DNA from: Kosakonia pseudosacchari
GTDB lineage: Bacteria > Pseudomonadota > Gammaproteobacteria > Enterobacterales > Enterobacteriaceae
Direction: 5' to 3'
Assembly: GCF_900184035.1 (NCBI RefSeq)
Contig: NZ_FXWP01000009.1
Location: 682,001-746,000, forward strand
Length of the DNA stretch: 64,000 nt
Below, piece after piece: positions 14,209-24,882 of this stretch. Both the position numbers and the translations under genes were made by a program. The stretch's first letter is position 1, and each line of letters opens with the position of its first letter. Below the pieces are notes generated by a model. The model was not told the origin of the DNA. It searched no databases and worked only from the letters and a program-made list of their open reading frames with translations.

Positions 14209-14291
14209 CAACACACAAGAGCATCACCGGGCGACGGGCTCATAACCCAATCCACCCGGGCGATTGCAGTCGCAGATGCTCTTGTGTGTTG
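14209..14291. repeat. 17-bp perfect inverted repeat upstream of yfdP-like gene
   Basis: CAACACACAAGAGCATC (14209-14225) is repeated exactly in inverted form at 14275-14291, with a 49-base loop. The loop holds two direct copies of CCGGGCGA. It lies in the left-operon leader 51 bases before the yfdP-like start, so it can fold as an RNA hairpin or act as a protein site. Confidence 0.75.
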
Positions 14292-14341
14292 TGTGGAGAT
14301 ACTAACCGGCGGTGTCTGCCGCCATTCTGAGGGTAAAACCG

Positions 14342-14704
14342 ATGGACAAAGAACGTTTGACCAATATCCCCGACTTCTTCGGGGAACTCGACGGCGGCGT
14401 GTTCGAAACCAAAGTGGCAGCAGCACTGAATGAAGTTGCCCTTGGCGTGCTGAACAACGGCAACAAAGGCAAGGTGACACTCACTTTCGACATTTCCCGC
14501 CTCAGCAATTCGATGGAAGAAAAGCGCGTGGGCATCGTCCATAAGCTGGCATACGTTAAGCCAACGCCGCGCGGTAAAACGTCCGAAGAGGACACCACCG
14601 AAACCCCAATGTACGTCAACCGCGGCGGGAAGCTCACCGTGTTGCAGGAAGACCAGGGGCAACTGTTCACCCTTCAGGGCCAGCCGAACCAGGCACAGCG
14701 CTAA
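14342..14704 (+). CDS. yfdP: YfdP-like phage protein
   Basis: The 120-residue protein has the length and context of YfdP from the CPS-53 prophage. Recognisable parts are DKERLTNIPDFFGELDGGVF, a strand-rich middle (GKVTLTFDISRL) and EEDTTETPMYVNRGGKLTV. ATG 14342 has GAGGG upstream; a codon ten residues earlier lacks spacing. It precedes yfdQ by 38 bases. The function of YfdP is not established. Confidence 0.75.
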   Translation: MDKERLTNIPDFFGELDGGVFETKVAAALNEVALGVLNNGNKGKVTLTFDISRLSNSMEEKRVGIVHKLAYVKPTPRGKTSEEDTTETPMYVNRGGKLTVLQEDQGQLFTLQGQPNQAQR

Positions 14705-14742
14705 CCGGCCCGGTTTCATAACCATTCACGTAAGGAAAAAAC

Positions 14743-15567
14743 ATGTCTCAACAAGTCGACTCAACCGCCATTAGTCAGATCCGCGATCTGGTTTTCAGTC
14801 AGTTGGTTGAAGAAAAGCTCGCTGGCGCTGACTGCCCGGCTGTCGCGCTGCCGAAAGACGTAAGCGTGGAAAGTCTGGAAAAGCTTTATACCACCCGTTT
14901 TCGGTTTCGCGGAAAGATGGAAACCCAGAGTATCGAAGATTTCGTCCGCTACTCCAGCGACTATGCTGCTGACGGCACCCGCTGTTTTATCAATGCGGAC
15001 AGCATGGCTGCAGTATCCGTATTCAATCTGGGCACGCTGGAAAATCCCGGTCATGCAGATAACAAAGCTGTTCTGTCGCTGAAATGCACCTCACCTTATA
15101 CCGCGCTGCTGAAAATTAACGGCGATCGCAACAACCAGAAGCAACTGGCTGAGTGGCTGGAAGACTGGTCTGATTATGTCACCGGGTTCGATGCCGACGG
15201 ACAGGTTATTGAAGCCAAGCGCGCGGCGGCGGCTGTTCGCAAAATCACAATCGATGCGATCCGCAGCGCGGAGTATGAAGATCAGGACTTCAGCGGCAAA
15301 CGTTCTGTGATGGAAAGTGTTGAAGCCAAGAGCAAAGACATTATGCCGGTTGCGTTTGAATTTAAATGCATCCCTTATGAAGGGCTCAGCGAATACCGCA
15401 TCAAGTTGCGCATGAGCATTCTTGCCAGCGACAGTCCGGTGCTTGTTCTGCGTATCACGCAACTGGAAAGTTACGAAGAAGAAATGGCCGCAGAATTCCG
15501 CGATCTGCTCGTAGAAAAATTCAAAAACAGTAGCGTGGAAACATTTATCGGTACCTTCAGCGCTTAA
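14743..15567 (+). CDS. yfdQ: YfdQ, DUF2303 family phage protein
   Basis: At 274 residues it equals E. coli YfdQ in length and matches the DUF2303 family: [55 protein letters not shown], and a C-terminal domain with [16 protein letters not shown]. The biochemical role is unknown. It forms a pair with the yfdP-like gene and is followed by a clear hairpin terminator. AAGGAAAAAAC precedes the ATG. Confidence 0.88.
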   Translation: MSQQVDSTAISQIRDLVFSQLVEEKLAGADCPAVALPKDVSVESLEKLYTTRFRFRGKMETQSIEDFVRYSSDYAADGTRCFINADSMAAVSVFNLGTLENPGHADNKAVLSLKCTSPYTALLKINGDRNNQKQLAEWLEDWSDYVTGFDADGQVIEAKRAAAAVRKITIDAIRSAEYEDQDFSGKRSVMESVEAKSKDIMPVAFEFKCIPYEGLSEYRIKLRMSILASDSPVLVLRITQLESYEEEMAAEFRDLLVEKFKNSSVETFIGTFSA

Positions 15568-15579
15568 TTTCTCTGCTGC

Positions 15580-15603
15580 AAATGCCCCCCCTCGGGGGCA
15601 TTT
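15580..15603 (+). terminator. Hairpin terminator after yfdQ
   Basis: Ten-bp perfect stem (AAATGCCCCC with GGGGGCATTT) and loop CCTC, starting 12 bases after the yfdQ stop. The T-tract is short, so it may be partial, which would suit an antiterminated operon. Confidence 0.65.
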
Positions 15604-15696
15604 ATGGAAGCGAAATCAATTTAATTATCGCCACCCGGCGAGGGATTCGTGCATCCAAAAATCGCGCGTTGCAGCGCGCAAAGGAGATACAACGCA

Positions 15697-16017
15697 ATGA
15701 GACAAGAACTCGCATCAATGACCATTATCGAGCTGGTGAGGGCCGCCAACAATTACGCCACCAGCATCAAGCAGACCGGAGTTTATTCGGACCTGATTAA
15801 AGAGCTGTCTTCTCGCCTTGAGGCGTTGAACCTCGCATACATCGCCCAGGTTCGTACTCAGTCAGCAACATCATCTGAATCTGAGCAGACACCAGCATCA
15901 CCAGCAATCGCAGCGCTTCCAGTAGAACGCGATCAGTATGGTTACTGGACACACCCGGTATACGAGGAATTTTGCGATGGTCGCGAACATATTCCGACCA
16001 CTGAATTTAACGCATAG
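15697..16017 (+). CDS. Ea22-like phage protein, N-terminal part before an amber codon
   Basis: The 106-residue frame starts behind AAGGAGATAC. It is helical at the start (SMTIIELVRAANNYATSIKQ), then has a Ser/Thr/Pro linker and the segment YGYWTHPVYEEFCDGREHIP. It ends at TAG 16015-16017, and the next codon continues in the same frame as the following gene. Ea22-like proteins normally have Trp-Leu at this junction (FNA-W-L), so the TAG most likely replaces a TGG. The product is therefore a probable truncation. The role of Ea22 proteins (lambda b/early region) is unclear. Confidence 0.7.
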   Translation: MRQELASMTIIELVRAANNYATSIKQTGVYSDLIKELSSRLEALNLAYIAQVRTQSATSSESEQTPASPAIAALPVERDQYGYWTHPVYEEFCDGREHIPTTEFNA

Positions 16018-16272
16018 ATGAAAGCTAACGGGCTGGAATGGACAGTCGTTTATCGCGACGAGGAAGAGATGGATCCGACTGTCGATGGTTACGACATTTC
16101 GAAGTGGCAACCAGAAGCACCTGCCGGCGATGGATGGTTTGTTGGTTCCATTCACGACACGGAAGATGGTGCAGTTTGCATCTGGCTTCGCAATAAATCG
16201 GCACCATCGCCTGAAGCTGCTGCTATCGCCCGTCAGTTTGAGCAGATGAAGGAGATACATAATGGCGGCTGA
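16018..16272 (+). CDS. Ea22-like phage protein, C-terminal part after the amber codon
   Basis: An 84-residue continuation in the same frame begins with an ATG directly after the TAG. It holds the conserved C-terminal domain: ANGLEWTVVYRDEEEMDP, YDISKWQPEAPAGDGWFVGS and IHDTEDGAVCIWLRNK. No separate ribosome site is visible, so it would be made only by termination-reinitiation at TAGATG or by amber suppression. It overlaps the zinc-finger gene by 11 bases. Confidence 0.65.
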   Translation: MKANGLEWTVVYRDEEEMDPTVDGYDISKWQPEAPAGDGWFVGSIHDTEDGAVCIWLRNKSAPSPEAAAIARQFEQMKEIHNGG

Positions 16273-16483
16273 AATCATCGATCAGGCCAACGAACTGGTA
16301 GAGCAGAACATCAGCCAGGCCATTCAGCGCATGCGTATCGACCGCAACGGTATATCAGCGGAGCAATGTAGTGAGTGCGGGGAGGATATCCCTGCACAAC
16401 GCCGTGCTGCTGTTCCCGGCTGCCAGACGTGCGCAGAGTGTCAGGGAATTATCGAATTAAAACGCAGGCGAAGGGGGATGTGA
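16262..16483 (+). CDS. DksA/TraR-type C4 zinc-finger protein
   Basis: The 73-residue protein has a helical N-terminal half (EIIDQANELVEQNISQAIQ) and a four-Cys zinc finger, CSECGEDIP and CQTCAECQ, as in short TraR proteins. TraR binds RNA polymerase in the secondary channel and mimics DksA with ppGpp; that role is plausible but not shown here. AAGGAGATACATA precedes the ATG. The stop overlaps the next start. Confidence 0.9.
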   Translation: MAAEIIDQANELVEQNISQAIQRMRIDRNGISAEQCSECGEDIPAQRRAAVPGCQTCAECQGIIELKRRRRGM

Positions 16484-16752
16484 TGCCCAGCAAACTAAAA
16501 CTGCGGCGACAACGTAGGCTGCGTGAAGATATCGCATGGTGGCGCGCTGAGGCAATGGACTGCAAAGCGCGGCTGCTGGAACTGGCAAAATTACTGGAGG
16601 AAGCCAGGCGCCAGCGAGTTCCAATGCCGGTGCTGGTCCCTGCCCCGATCATGAAACTGGTGGCTCCGGCCACCAGCGAACCTGAAATTTGTTTGAAATG
16701 TAACGACGGAGCCAGGCTTGGCTGCTCGTCATGTGCGTACAGACTGAAATAG
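16483..16752 (+). CDS. Hypothetical phage protein with Cys cluster
   Basis: This 89-residue protein has a very basic N-terminus (SKLKLRRQRRLREDI), a helix with KARLLELAKLLEEARRQR, a Pro-rich link and a C-terminal Cys set (CLKCNDGARLGCSSC) that could bind zinc. ATG 16483 shares its A with the stop of the zinc-finger gene, so translation is coupled. No family recognised; nucleic-acid binding is only a guess from composition. Confidence 0.7.
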   Translation: MPSKLKLRRQRRLREDIAWWRAEAMDCKARLLELAKLLEEARRQRVPMPVLVPAPIMKLVAPATSEPEICLKCNDGARLGCSSCAYRLK

Positions 16753-16780
16753 CCGGTTGCAGCCGGTAGTGGAGAAACTA

Positions 16781-17017
16781 ATGTCACGAATGATCCCCCT
16801 ACTCGACTGGGCGAAGGAAGAATTTGGAGATCTGGCTCCAAGCGAGCGCGTGTTGAAAAAATATGCCAAAGGTAAAATGATGGTTCCACCAGCAATAAAG
16901 GTAGGCCGGTGCTGGATGGTAGACCGCAGCGCGCGCTTTGTGGGTGTTCTTGCTGAACCAAAACTTCCTGTTACCGCTAGTCCAAAACTAAAACGGATTA
17001 TTGCAGATGGCTGCTAG
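16781..17017 (+). CDS. xis: Phage excisionase
   Basis: The 78-residue protein sits directly before integrase and overlaps it by 11 bases. It has the winged-helix excisionase pattern: LLDWAKEEFGDLAPSERVLK, KYAKGKMMVPPAIKVGRCWM and VDRSARFVG. It resembles the e14/phage 21 type. ATG 16781 follows GGAGAAACTA; the longer frame adds eight residues without a ribosome site. It bends DNA at the att site and directs Int to excision. Confidence 0.9.
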   Translation: MSRMIPLLDWAKEEFGDLAPSERVLKKYAKGKMMVPPAIKVGRCWMVDRSARFVGVLAEPKLPVTASPKLKRIIADGC

Positions 17018-18149
17018 ACCGCGTTCTCATAAAATCTCTATTCCAAACCTGTATTGCAAACTGGATAAGCGTACCGGGAAGGTTTACTGGCAATATAAGC
17101 ACCCCATATCTGGCCGGTTCCACAGCCTCGGAACTGATGAAGCAGAAGCGAAACAAGTCGCTACCGAGGCCAACACGATCATTGCCGAGCAGCGCACCAG
17201 ACAGATACTCAGCGTTAACGATCGTCTGGCACGGATGAAGGGTAAGAGAACTGACATTACTGTAACTGAATGGCTCGATAAATATATCGCCGTCCAGGAG
17301 GAACGGTTCCAGCATAAAGAGTTAAGGCTGAATTCGTTAAAACAAAAAAATAAACCTGTTCGTTTATTTCGCGAGCATTGCGGGATGCAGCATTTAAAAG
17401 ATATCTCAGCACTGGATATTGCAGAGATTATCGATGCCGTAAAAGCTGAAGGCCATAACCGCATGGCTCAAGTGGTTCGCATGGTACTTATCGACGTGTT
17501 CAAGGAAGCACAGCACAGCGGCCATGTGCCACCCGGATTTAACCCGGCACTTGCCACTAAACAGCCGAGAAACAGAATTCAGCGACAACGCTTATCCCTT
17601 GAAGAATGGAACACCATATTTCTGGCAGCGGAAAGGCAGGAGCCATATCTCCAGTGCGGGATGTTACTTGCTATTGTCACTGGACAACGACTTGGTGATA
17701 TCAGCAATATGAAATTCACCGATATTTGGGACGATATGTTACATGTGGAGCAGGAAAAAACAGGTTCACGGCTGGCTATCCCACTGGATTTAAAATGTGA
17801 AGCTATTGGGCTTTCTCTTCGGGAAGTAATATCTAAATGCCGCGATGCCGTTGTCAGTAAATATCTGGTGCATTTCAGACATACCACCTCCCAGGCAAAA
17901 AGAGGGGATCGGGTTTCAGGTAATGCATTAACAACCACGTTTAAAAAAGCGCGAGATAAGTGCGGGCTGGAATGGAATAAAGGAGAAGCACCAACATTTC
18001 ATGAACAGCGTTCTCTTTCAGAAAGACTATATAGAGAACAAGGTCTCGATACACAGAAATTATTGGGGCATAAATCAAGAAAAATGACCGATAAATATAA
18101 TGACGATCGCGGTAAAGACTGGACAATTGTTGGTACGAAAACGGGTTAA
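17007..18149 (+). CDS. int: Tyrosine-recombinase integrase (icd-specific)
   Basis: The 380-residue integrase has an N-terminal arm-binding domain (ARPRSHKISIPNLYCKLDKR), a core-binding domain (about 75-165) and a catalytic domain (about 175-375). Catalytic residues are visible: Arg in TGQRLGD, Lys in EKTGSRLAIP, HxxR in FHEQRSLSERLY, His in LLGHKSRKMTDKY, and the nucleophile Tyr in that last segment. It faces the 3' end of icd 113 bases away, so icd is the target, as for e14 and phage 21. ATG 17007 overlaps xis; an ATG two codons earlier is possible. Confidence 0.97.
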   Translation: MAARPRSHKISIPNLYCKLDKRTGKVYWQYKHPISGRFHSLGTDEAEAKQVATEANTIIAEQRTRQILSVNDRLARMKGKRTDITVTEWLDKYIAVQEERFQHKELRLNSLKQKNKPVRLFREHCGMQHLKDISALDIAEIIDAVKAEGHNRMAQVVRMVLIDVFKEAQHSGHVPPGFNPALATKQPRNRIQRQRLSLEEWNTIFLAAERQEPYLQCGMLLAIVTGQRLGDISNMKFTDIWDDMLHVEQEKTGSRLAIPLDLKCEAIGLSLREVISKCRDAVVSKYLVHFRHTTSQAKRGDRVSGNALTTTFKKARDKCGLEWNKGEAPTFHEQRSLSERLYREQGLDTQKLLGHKSRKMTDKYNDDRGKDWTIVGTKTG

Positions 18150-18159
18150 TTTTCGTTCA

Positions 18160-18194
18160 GTTTTGGGGAGGGGTTTTGGGGAAAGTTTTGGGGA
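18160..18194. repeat. Three tandem arm-type sites downstream of int
   Basis: GTTTTGGGGA occurs three times in direct orientation at 18160, 18173 and 18185, spacing 13 and 12 bases. They lie between int and icd, where P' arm sites of the attachment region belong. They are candidate binding sites for the Int N-terminal domain. Confidence 0.65.
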
Positions 18195-18217
18195 AGAATT
18201 TCTCAGAGCCTAAAAAA

Positions 18218-18239
18218 ACGGGAACCAACCGGCTCCCGT
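18218..18239 (-). terminator. icd terminator
   Basis: On the minus strand ACGGGA and TCCCGT, extended by CC/GG, form a hairpin with loop GGTT, followed by TTTTTTT. It starts about 24 bases after the icd stop. It is symmetrical and could also stop transcription coming from int. Confidence 0.85.
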
Positions 18240-18262
18240 TTTTGTTTAACCCGCGTGGCGGA

Positions 18263-19513
18263 TTACATGTTCGCGATAATCGCGTCGCCAAACTCTGAGC
18301 ATTTCAGCAGCTTAGCGCCTTCCATCAGACGTTCGAAATCGTAGGTCACGGTTTTGGCGTTGATCGCGCCGCTCATGCCTTTAACGATCAGGTCAGCCGC
18401 TTCAACCCAGCCCATGTGACGCAGCATCATCTCCGCAGAGAGGATCACCGAACCCGGGTTCACTTTGTCCTGGCCTGCGTACTTCGGCGCGGTGCCGTGA
18501 GTCGCTTCGAACAGCGCGCACTCGTCACCGATGTTCGCGCCAGGGGCGATACCGATACCGCCAACCTGTGCCGCCAGGGCGTCGGAGATGTAGTCCCCGT
18601 TCAGGTTCATACAAGCGATAACGTCGTATTCTGCCGGGCGCAGCAGGATCTGTTGCAGGAACGCATCGGCAATCACATCTTTAATGATGATCTCTTTGCC
18701 GGTTTTCGGGTTCTTGATTTTCTGCCACGGGCCGCCATCGATCAGCTCGCCACCGAACTCTTCGCGTGCCAACTGGTAGCCCCAGTCTTTAAACGCGCCT
18801 TCGGTGAACTTCATGATGTTGCCTTTGTGCACCAGCGTTACAGAATCACGGTCATTAGTGATTGCGTATTCAATCGCAGCGCGCACCAGGCGCTTGGTGC
18901 CTTCTTCGGAGCACGGCTTGATACCAATCCCGCAATGTTCCGGGAAGCGAATTTTCTTCACGCCCATCTCTTCGCGCAGGAATTTGATCACTTTCTCTGC
19001 TTCCGCAGAGTCGGCTTTCCACTCAATACCCGCGTAAATATCTTCTGAGTTTTCACGGAAGATGACCATGTCGGTCAGTTCCGGGTGTTTTACCGGGCTC
19101 GGCGTACCTTCGTAGTAACGTACCGGGCGCAGACAGATGTACAGATCCAGCTCCTGGCGCAGCGCAACGTTCAGGGAACGAATGCCACCGCCGACTGGCG
19201 TGGTCAGCGGGCCTTTAATGGCAACGCGATAATCACGAATCAGATCAAGTGTTTCAGGCGGCAGCCAGACGTCCTGGCCGTAAACATGGGTAGATTTCTC
19301 ACCGGTATAAATTTCCATCCAGGAAATTTTACGCTCGCCCTTATAGGCTTTCTCCACAGCGGCATCCACCACTTTCAGCATCGCCGGGGTCACGTCCACG
19401 CCGATACCGTCACCTTCAATGAACGGGATAATCGGGTTATTCGGAACGTTGAGCTTGCCATTTTGCAGGGTGATCTTTTTACCTTCCGCCGGAACAACTA
19501 CTTTGCTTTCCAT
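18263..19513 (-). CDS. icd: Isocitrate dehydrogenase (NADP+)
   Basis: The 416-residue protein has the full length of E. coli Icd and very high similarity throughout. It converts isocitrate to 2-oxoglutarate in the TCA cycle. Visible landmarks are [18 protein letters not shown], the substrate/phosphorylation loop [14 protein letters not shown] with the AceK-target Ser, and [20 protein letters not shown]. The C-terminus reads [15 protein letters not shown], so the gene is intact despite phage integration at its 3' end; the last codons may come from phage DNA. It is divergent from rluE. Confidence 0.99.
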   Translation of the reverse strand: MESKVVVPAEGKKITLQNGKLNVPNNPIIPFIEGDGIGVDVTPAMLKVVDAAVEKAYKGERKISWMEIYTGEKSTHVYGQDVWLPPETLDLIRDYRVAIKGPLTTPVGGGIRSLNVALRQELDLYICLRPVRYYEGTPSPVKHPELTDMVIFRENSEDIYAGIEWKADSAEAEKVIKFLREEMGVKKIRFPEHCGIGIKPCSEEGTKRLVRAAIEYAITNDRDSVTLVHKGNIMKFTEGAFKDWGYQLAREEFGGELIDGGPWQKIKNPKTGKEIIIKDVIADAFLQQILLRPAEYDVIACMNLNGDYISDALAAQVGGIGIAPGANIGDECALFEATHGTAPKYAGQDKVNPGSVILSAEMMLRHMGWVEAADLIVKGMSGAINAKTVTYDFERLMEGAKLLKCSEFGDAIIANM

Positions 19514-19698
19514 TCACCTCTCCTTCGAGCGCTTCTGGTTGTTTGCTCGCTGACTTCATGCCGGGGCGCTCAGACTGCGTCCGCTCACCTGTTACGTGAT
19601 TCACACAGAGCAAACCGTTTTTGTTAATGAATTGTAATGAGCCCGAACATACTAACCGATAGTCAGGCTCCATGAAAGGCAATCGTGATTCAGCTATA

Positions 19699-20346
19699 AT
19701 GCGGCAATTGATAACTACTGAAAATACCATGAACAAAACTTCTTTTAGAAATCACCGCCTTAAGCGATTCAGCTCACGACAAGCCACCAGGCCTGAACCA
19801 CAAAACCAACCAAAACGCGTGATTCTGTTCAATAAACCCTACGATGTTTTGCCGCAATTCACCGACGAAGCCGGGCGCAGTACGCTAAAAGATTTTATTC
19901 CGGTGCAGGGTGTGTACGCCGCGGGTCGCCTGGATCGCGACAGCGAAGGGCTGCTGGTGCTGACAAATGACGGCGCGTTACAGGCAAGCCTGACACAACC
20001 AGGCAAACGTACCGGGAAAATCTATTACGTGCAGGTGGAAGGCGAACCAACGCTGGACGCCATTGAAGCGCTGCGCACCGGGGTGACGCTGAACGACGGC
20101 CCGACATTGCCAGCAGGCGTTGAACGCGTCGAGGAGCCGGGCTGGTTGTGGCCACGTAATCCGCCGATTCGCGAGCGCAAATCGATTCCGACAGCCTGGC
20201 TGAAAATCACCCTGTATGAGGGTCGTAACCGCCAGGTGCGGCGCATGACTGCGCATGTTGGCTTCCCTACCCTGCGTCTCATCCGCTACGCTATGGGAAA
20301 CTACACGCTGGATAATCTCGCCACAGGCGAATGGCGTGACGCTTAA
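19699..20346 (+). CDS. rluE: 23S rRNA pseudouridine(2457) synthase
   Basis: At 215 residues it matches E. coli RluE, which makes pseudouridine 2457 in 23S rRNA. The catalytic Asp is in [34 protein letters not shown] and [20 protein letters not shown] are family landmarks. The start is uncertain. ATG 19699 fits the E. coli annotation but overlaps a TATAAT (19694-19699) and has no ribosome site, while ATG 19729 would follow if TATAAT is the -10. It is followed by nudJ 14 bases later. Confidence 0.97.
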   Translation: MRQLITTENTMNKTSFRNHRLKRFSSRQATRPEPQNQPKRVILFNKPYDVLPQFTDEAGRSTLKDFIPVQGVYAAGRLDRDSEGLLVLTNDGALQASLTQPGKRTGKIYYVQVEGEPTLDAIEALRTGVTLNDGPTLPAGVERVEEPGWLWPRNPPIRERKSIPTAWLKITLYEGRNRQVRRMTAHVGFPTLRLIRYAMGNYTLDNLATGEWRDA

Positions 20347-20360
20347 TCAGGGAGGCAATG

Positions 20361-21982
<1,622 letters not shown>

Positions 21983-22049
21983 AAGACCTTTTGCACAACC
22001 GGACTGGCCAACGCTCGCAGCAACGATGTGGGCAGATAAAGGAGTGAGT

Positions 22050-22679
22050 GTGGCGAAGAACTATTACGATATAACCCTGGCGCTGGCGGGAATTTGCCAG
22101 TCGGCTCGTCTGGTGCAGCAACTGGCGCACCAGGGGCATTGTGACGCGGATGCGCTGCATGTCTCGTTAAATAGCGTAATCGACCTGAACCCGGACTCCA
22201 CCTTAGGCGTCTTTGGCGGCAGCGAAACCAACTTGCGTACCGGGCTGGAAACGCTGCTCGGCGTGCTGAACGCCAGCAACCGCCAGGGCCTGAACGGTGA
22301 ACTGACCCGCTACACGCTCAGTATGATGGTGCTGGAGCGTAAGCTCGCCGCCAGCAAAGGCGCAATGGAGACGCTCGGTAACCGCATTGCTGGCTTACAA
22401 CGCCAGCTTGAGCATTTTGACCTGCAGTCAGAAACGCTGCTCAGCGCGATGGCCGCCATCTATGTAGACGTTATCAGCCCGCTGGGACCGCGAATTCAGG
22501 TCACCGGCTCGCCTGCCGTGCTGCAAAGCCCGCAGGTGCAGGCGAAAGTCCGCGCCACCTTGCTGGCCGGTATTCGCGCTGCGGTGCTGTGGCACCAGGT
22601 TGGCGGCGGTCGTCTACAGTTAATGTTTTCCCGAAATCGCCTGTCGACGCAGGCCAAACAAATTCTCGCTCATTGTTAA
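22050..22679 (+). CDS. hflD: Lysogenisation regulator HflD
   Basis: At 209 residues it is nearly identical to E. coli HflD in [20 protein letters not shown] and [19 protein letters not shown]. HflD is membrane-associated and binds lambda CII, favouring its degradation. That is of interest beside a prophage with a CII-like YmfL protein, though there is no evidence they interact. The start is GTG 22050 with AAAGGAG upstream. The C-terminus ends a few residues earlier than in E. coli. It lies between mnmA and purB. Confidence 0.96.
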   Translation: MAKNYYDITLALAGICQSARLVQQLAHQGHCDADALHVSLNSVIDLNPDSTLGVFGGSETNLRTGLETLLGVLNASNRQGLNGELTRYTLSMMVLERKLAASKGAMETLGNRIAGLQRQLEHFDLQSETLLSAMAAIYVDVISPLGPRIQVTGSPAVLQSPQVQAKVRATLLAGIRAAVLWHQVGGGRLQLMFSRNRLSTQAKQILAHC

Positions 22680-22695
22680 CCTCCCGGAGTTGTGA

Positions 22696-24069
<1,374 letters not shown>

Positions 24070-24087
24070 TCCCCCGCCGTTGCTGTT

Positions 24088-24115
24088 AACCCTCTTTCCG
24101 CCGCGAAAGAGGGTT
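24088..24115 (+). terminator. purB terminator
   Basis: Eleven-bp stem (AACCCTCTTTC with GAAAGAGGGTT), loop of six, followed by TCTTT. It separates the purB transcript from phoPQ. Confidence 0.85.
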
Positions 24116-24127
24116 TCTTTCTCCCCC

Positions 24128-24144
24128 GGTTTAAGAAATGTTTA
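24128..24144 (+). promoter_or_regulatory. PhoP box of the autoregulated phoP promoter
   Basis: Direct repeat GGTTTA (24128-24133), five bases, TGTTTA (24139-24144) fits the PhoP box. A -10-like CACAAT lies 12 bases downstream (24157-24162), the usual spacing for PhoP-activated promoters. The site gives low-Mg2+ autoregulation of phoPQ. Confidence 0.85.
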
Positions 24145-24207
24145 TCCCCTGCGCACCACAATCAGCGTTAAACTATTTATATCAAAAATATATGGAGAGT
24201 TCTGACG

Positions 24208-24882
24208 ATGCGCGTACTCGTTGTGGAAGATAATGCTCTGTTGCGTCACCATTTAAAGGTTCAGTTGCAGGAGCTAGGACATCAGGTCGACGCCGCAGAA
24301 GATGCAAAGGAAGCGGATTACTTTCTTAACGAACATCTGCCGGACATCGCCATTGTCGATCTCGGCTTGCCGGATGAAGATGGTCTGTCGCTGATCCGCC
24401 GCTGGCGCAGCCATGACGTCACGCTGCCGGTGCTGGTGCTTACCGCGCGTGAAGGCTGGCAGGATAAAGTGGAAGTGCTGAGCGCAGGTGCTGATGACTA
24501 TGTCACCAAACCGTTCCACATCGAAGAAGTGGTCGCGCGTATTCAGGCGCTGATGCGCCGCAACAGCGGTCTCGCGTCTCAGTTGATCTCAATGCCGCCG
24601 TTCCAGGTCGATCTCTCCCGCCGCGAACTCTCCATTAATGACGATGTGGTAAAACTCACCGCTTTCGAATACACCATTATGGAAACGCTTATCCGCAACA
24701 GTGGCAAAGTGGTCAGCAAAGATTCGCTGATGCTGCAGCTTTACCCTGACGCGGAGTTGCGCGAAAGCCACACCATTGACGTATTAATGGGGCGGCTACG
24801 TAAGAAAATCCAGACGCTCTATCCGGACGACGTTATCACTACCGTGCGCGGCCAGGGCTACCTGTTCGAACTGCCGAAATGA
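24208..24882 (+). CDS. phoP: Response regulator PhoP
   Basis: The 224-residue OmpR-type regulator has a receiver domain ([15 protein letters not shown], phospho-acceptor Asp in [12 protein letters not shown], switch Lys in [13 protein letters not shown]). A winged-helix output domain follows ([20 protein letters not shown] to [10 protein letters not shown]). It is phosphorylated by PhoQ and activates Mg2+ transport and lipid A modification genes. It overlaps phoQ by four bases. A PhoP box lies 64 bases upstream. Confidence 0.99.
   Translation: MRVLVVEDNALLRHHLKVQLQELGHQVDAAEDAKEADYFLNEHLPDIAIVDLGLPDEDGLSLIRRWRSHDVTLPVLVLTAREGWQDKVEVLSAGADDYVTKPFHIEEVVARIQALMRRNSGLASQLISMPPFQVDLSRRELSINDDVVKLTAFEYTIMETLIRNSGKVVSKDSLMLQLYPDAELRESHTIDVLMGRLRKKIQTLYPDDVITTVRGQGYLFELPK

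Larger units (their letters stand above)
13935..14341. other. Gene-free leader region before the yfdP-like gene
   Basis: About 400 bases contain leader element copy B (13938-14003) and a 17-bp perfect inverted repeat (14209-14225 with 14275-14291). Short open frames here overlap both elements and have no convincing ribosome site. Confidence 0.6.
1..18250. mobile_element. Lambdoid prophage integrated at icd (right-hand part)
   Basis: The segment runs from small terminase at the window edge to an integrase that faces the 3' end of icd. Gene order is lambdoid: int, xis, left operon, CI/Cro, replication, antitermination position, lysis, then packaging. The YmfL-type regulator and the icd insertion site resemble e14. 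Head and tail genes must lie left of base 1, so the left end (attL) is not in view. The exact attR core was not located. It is expected within the last codons of icd or the 100 bases beyond, because icd-specific phages rebuild the icd 3' end. Confidence 0.95.

Noticed and set aside
18160-18194. GTTTTGGGGA repeats as a terminator or G-quadruplex regulator of int
   Set aside because: They are direct repeats without self-complementarity, and their place fits integrase arm sites better.
18150-18262. Duplicate 3' fragment of icd left by integration
   Set aside because: No icd-like coding sequence is visible here; a duplicate would lie at the other prophage end outside the window.
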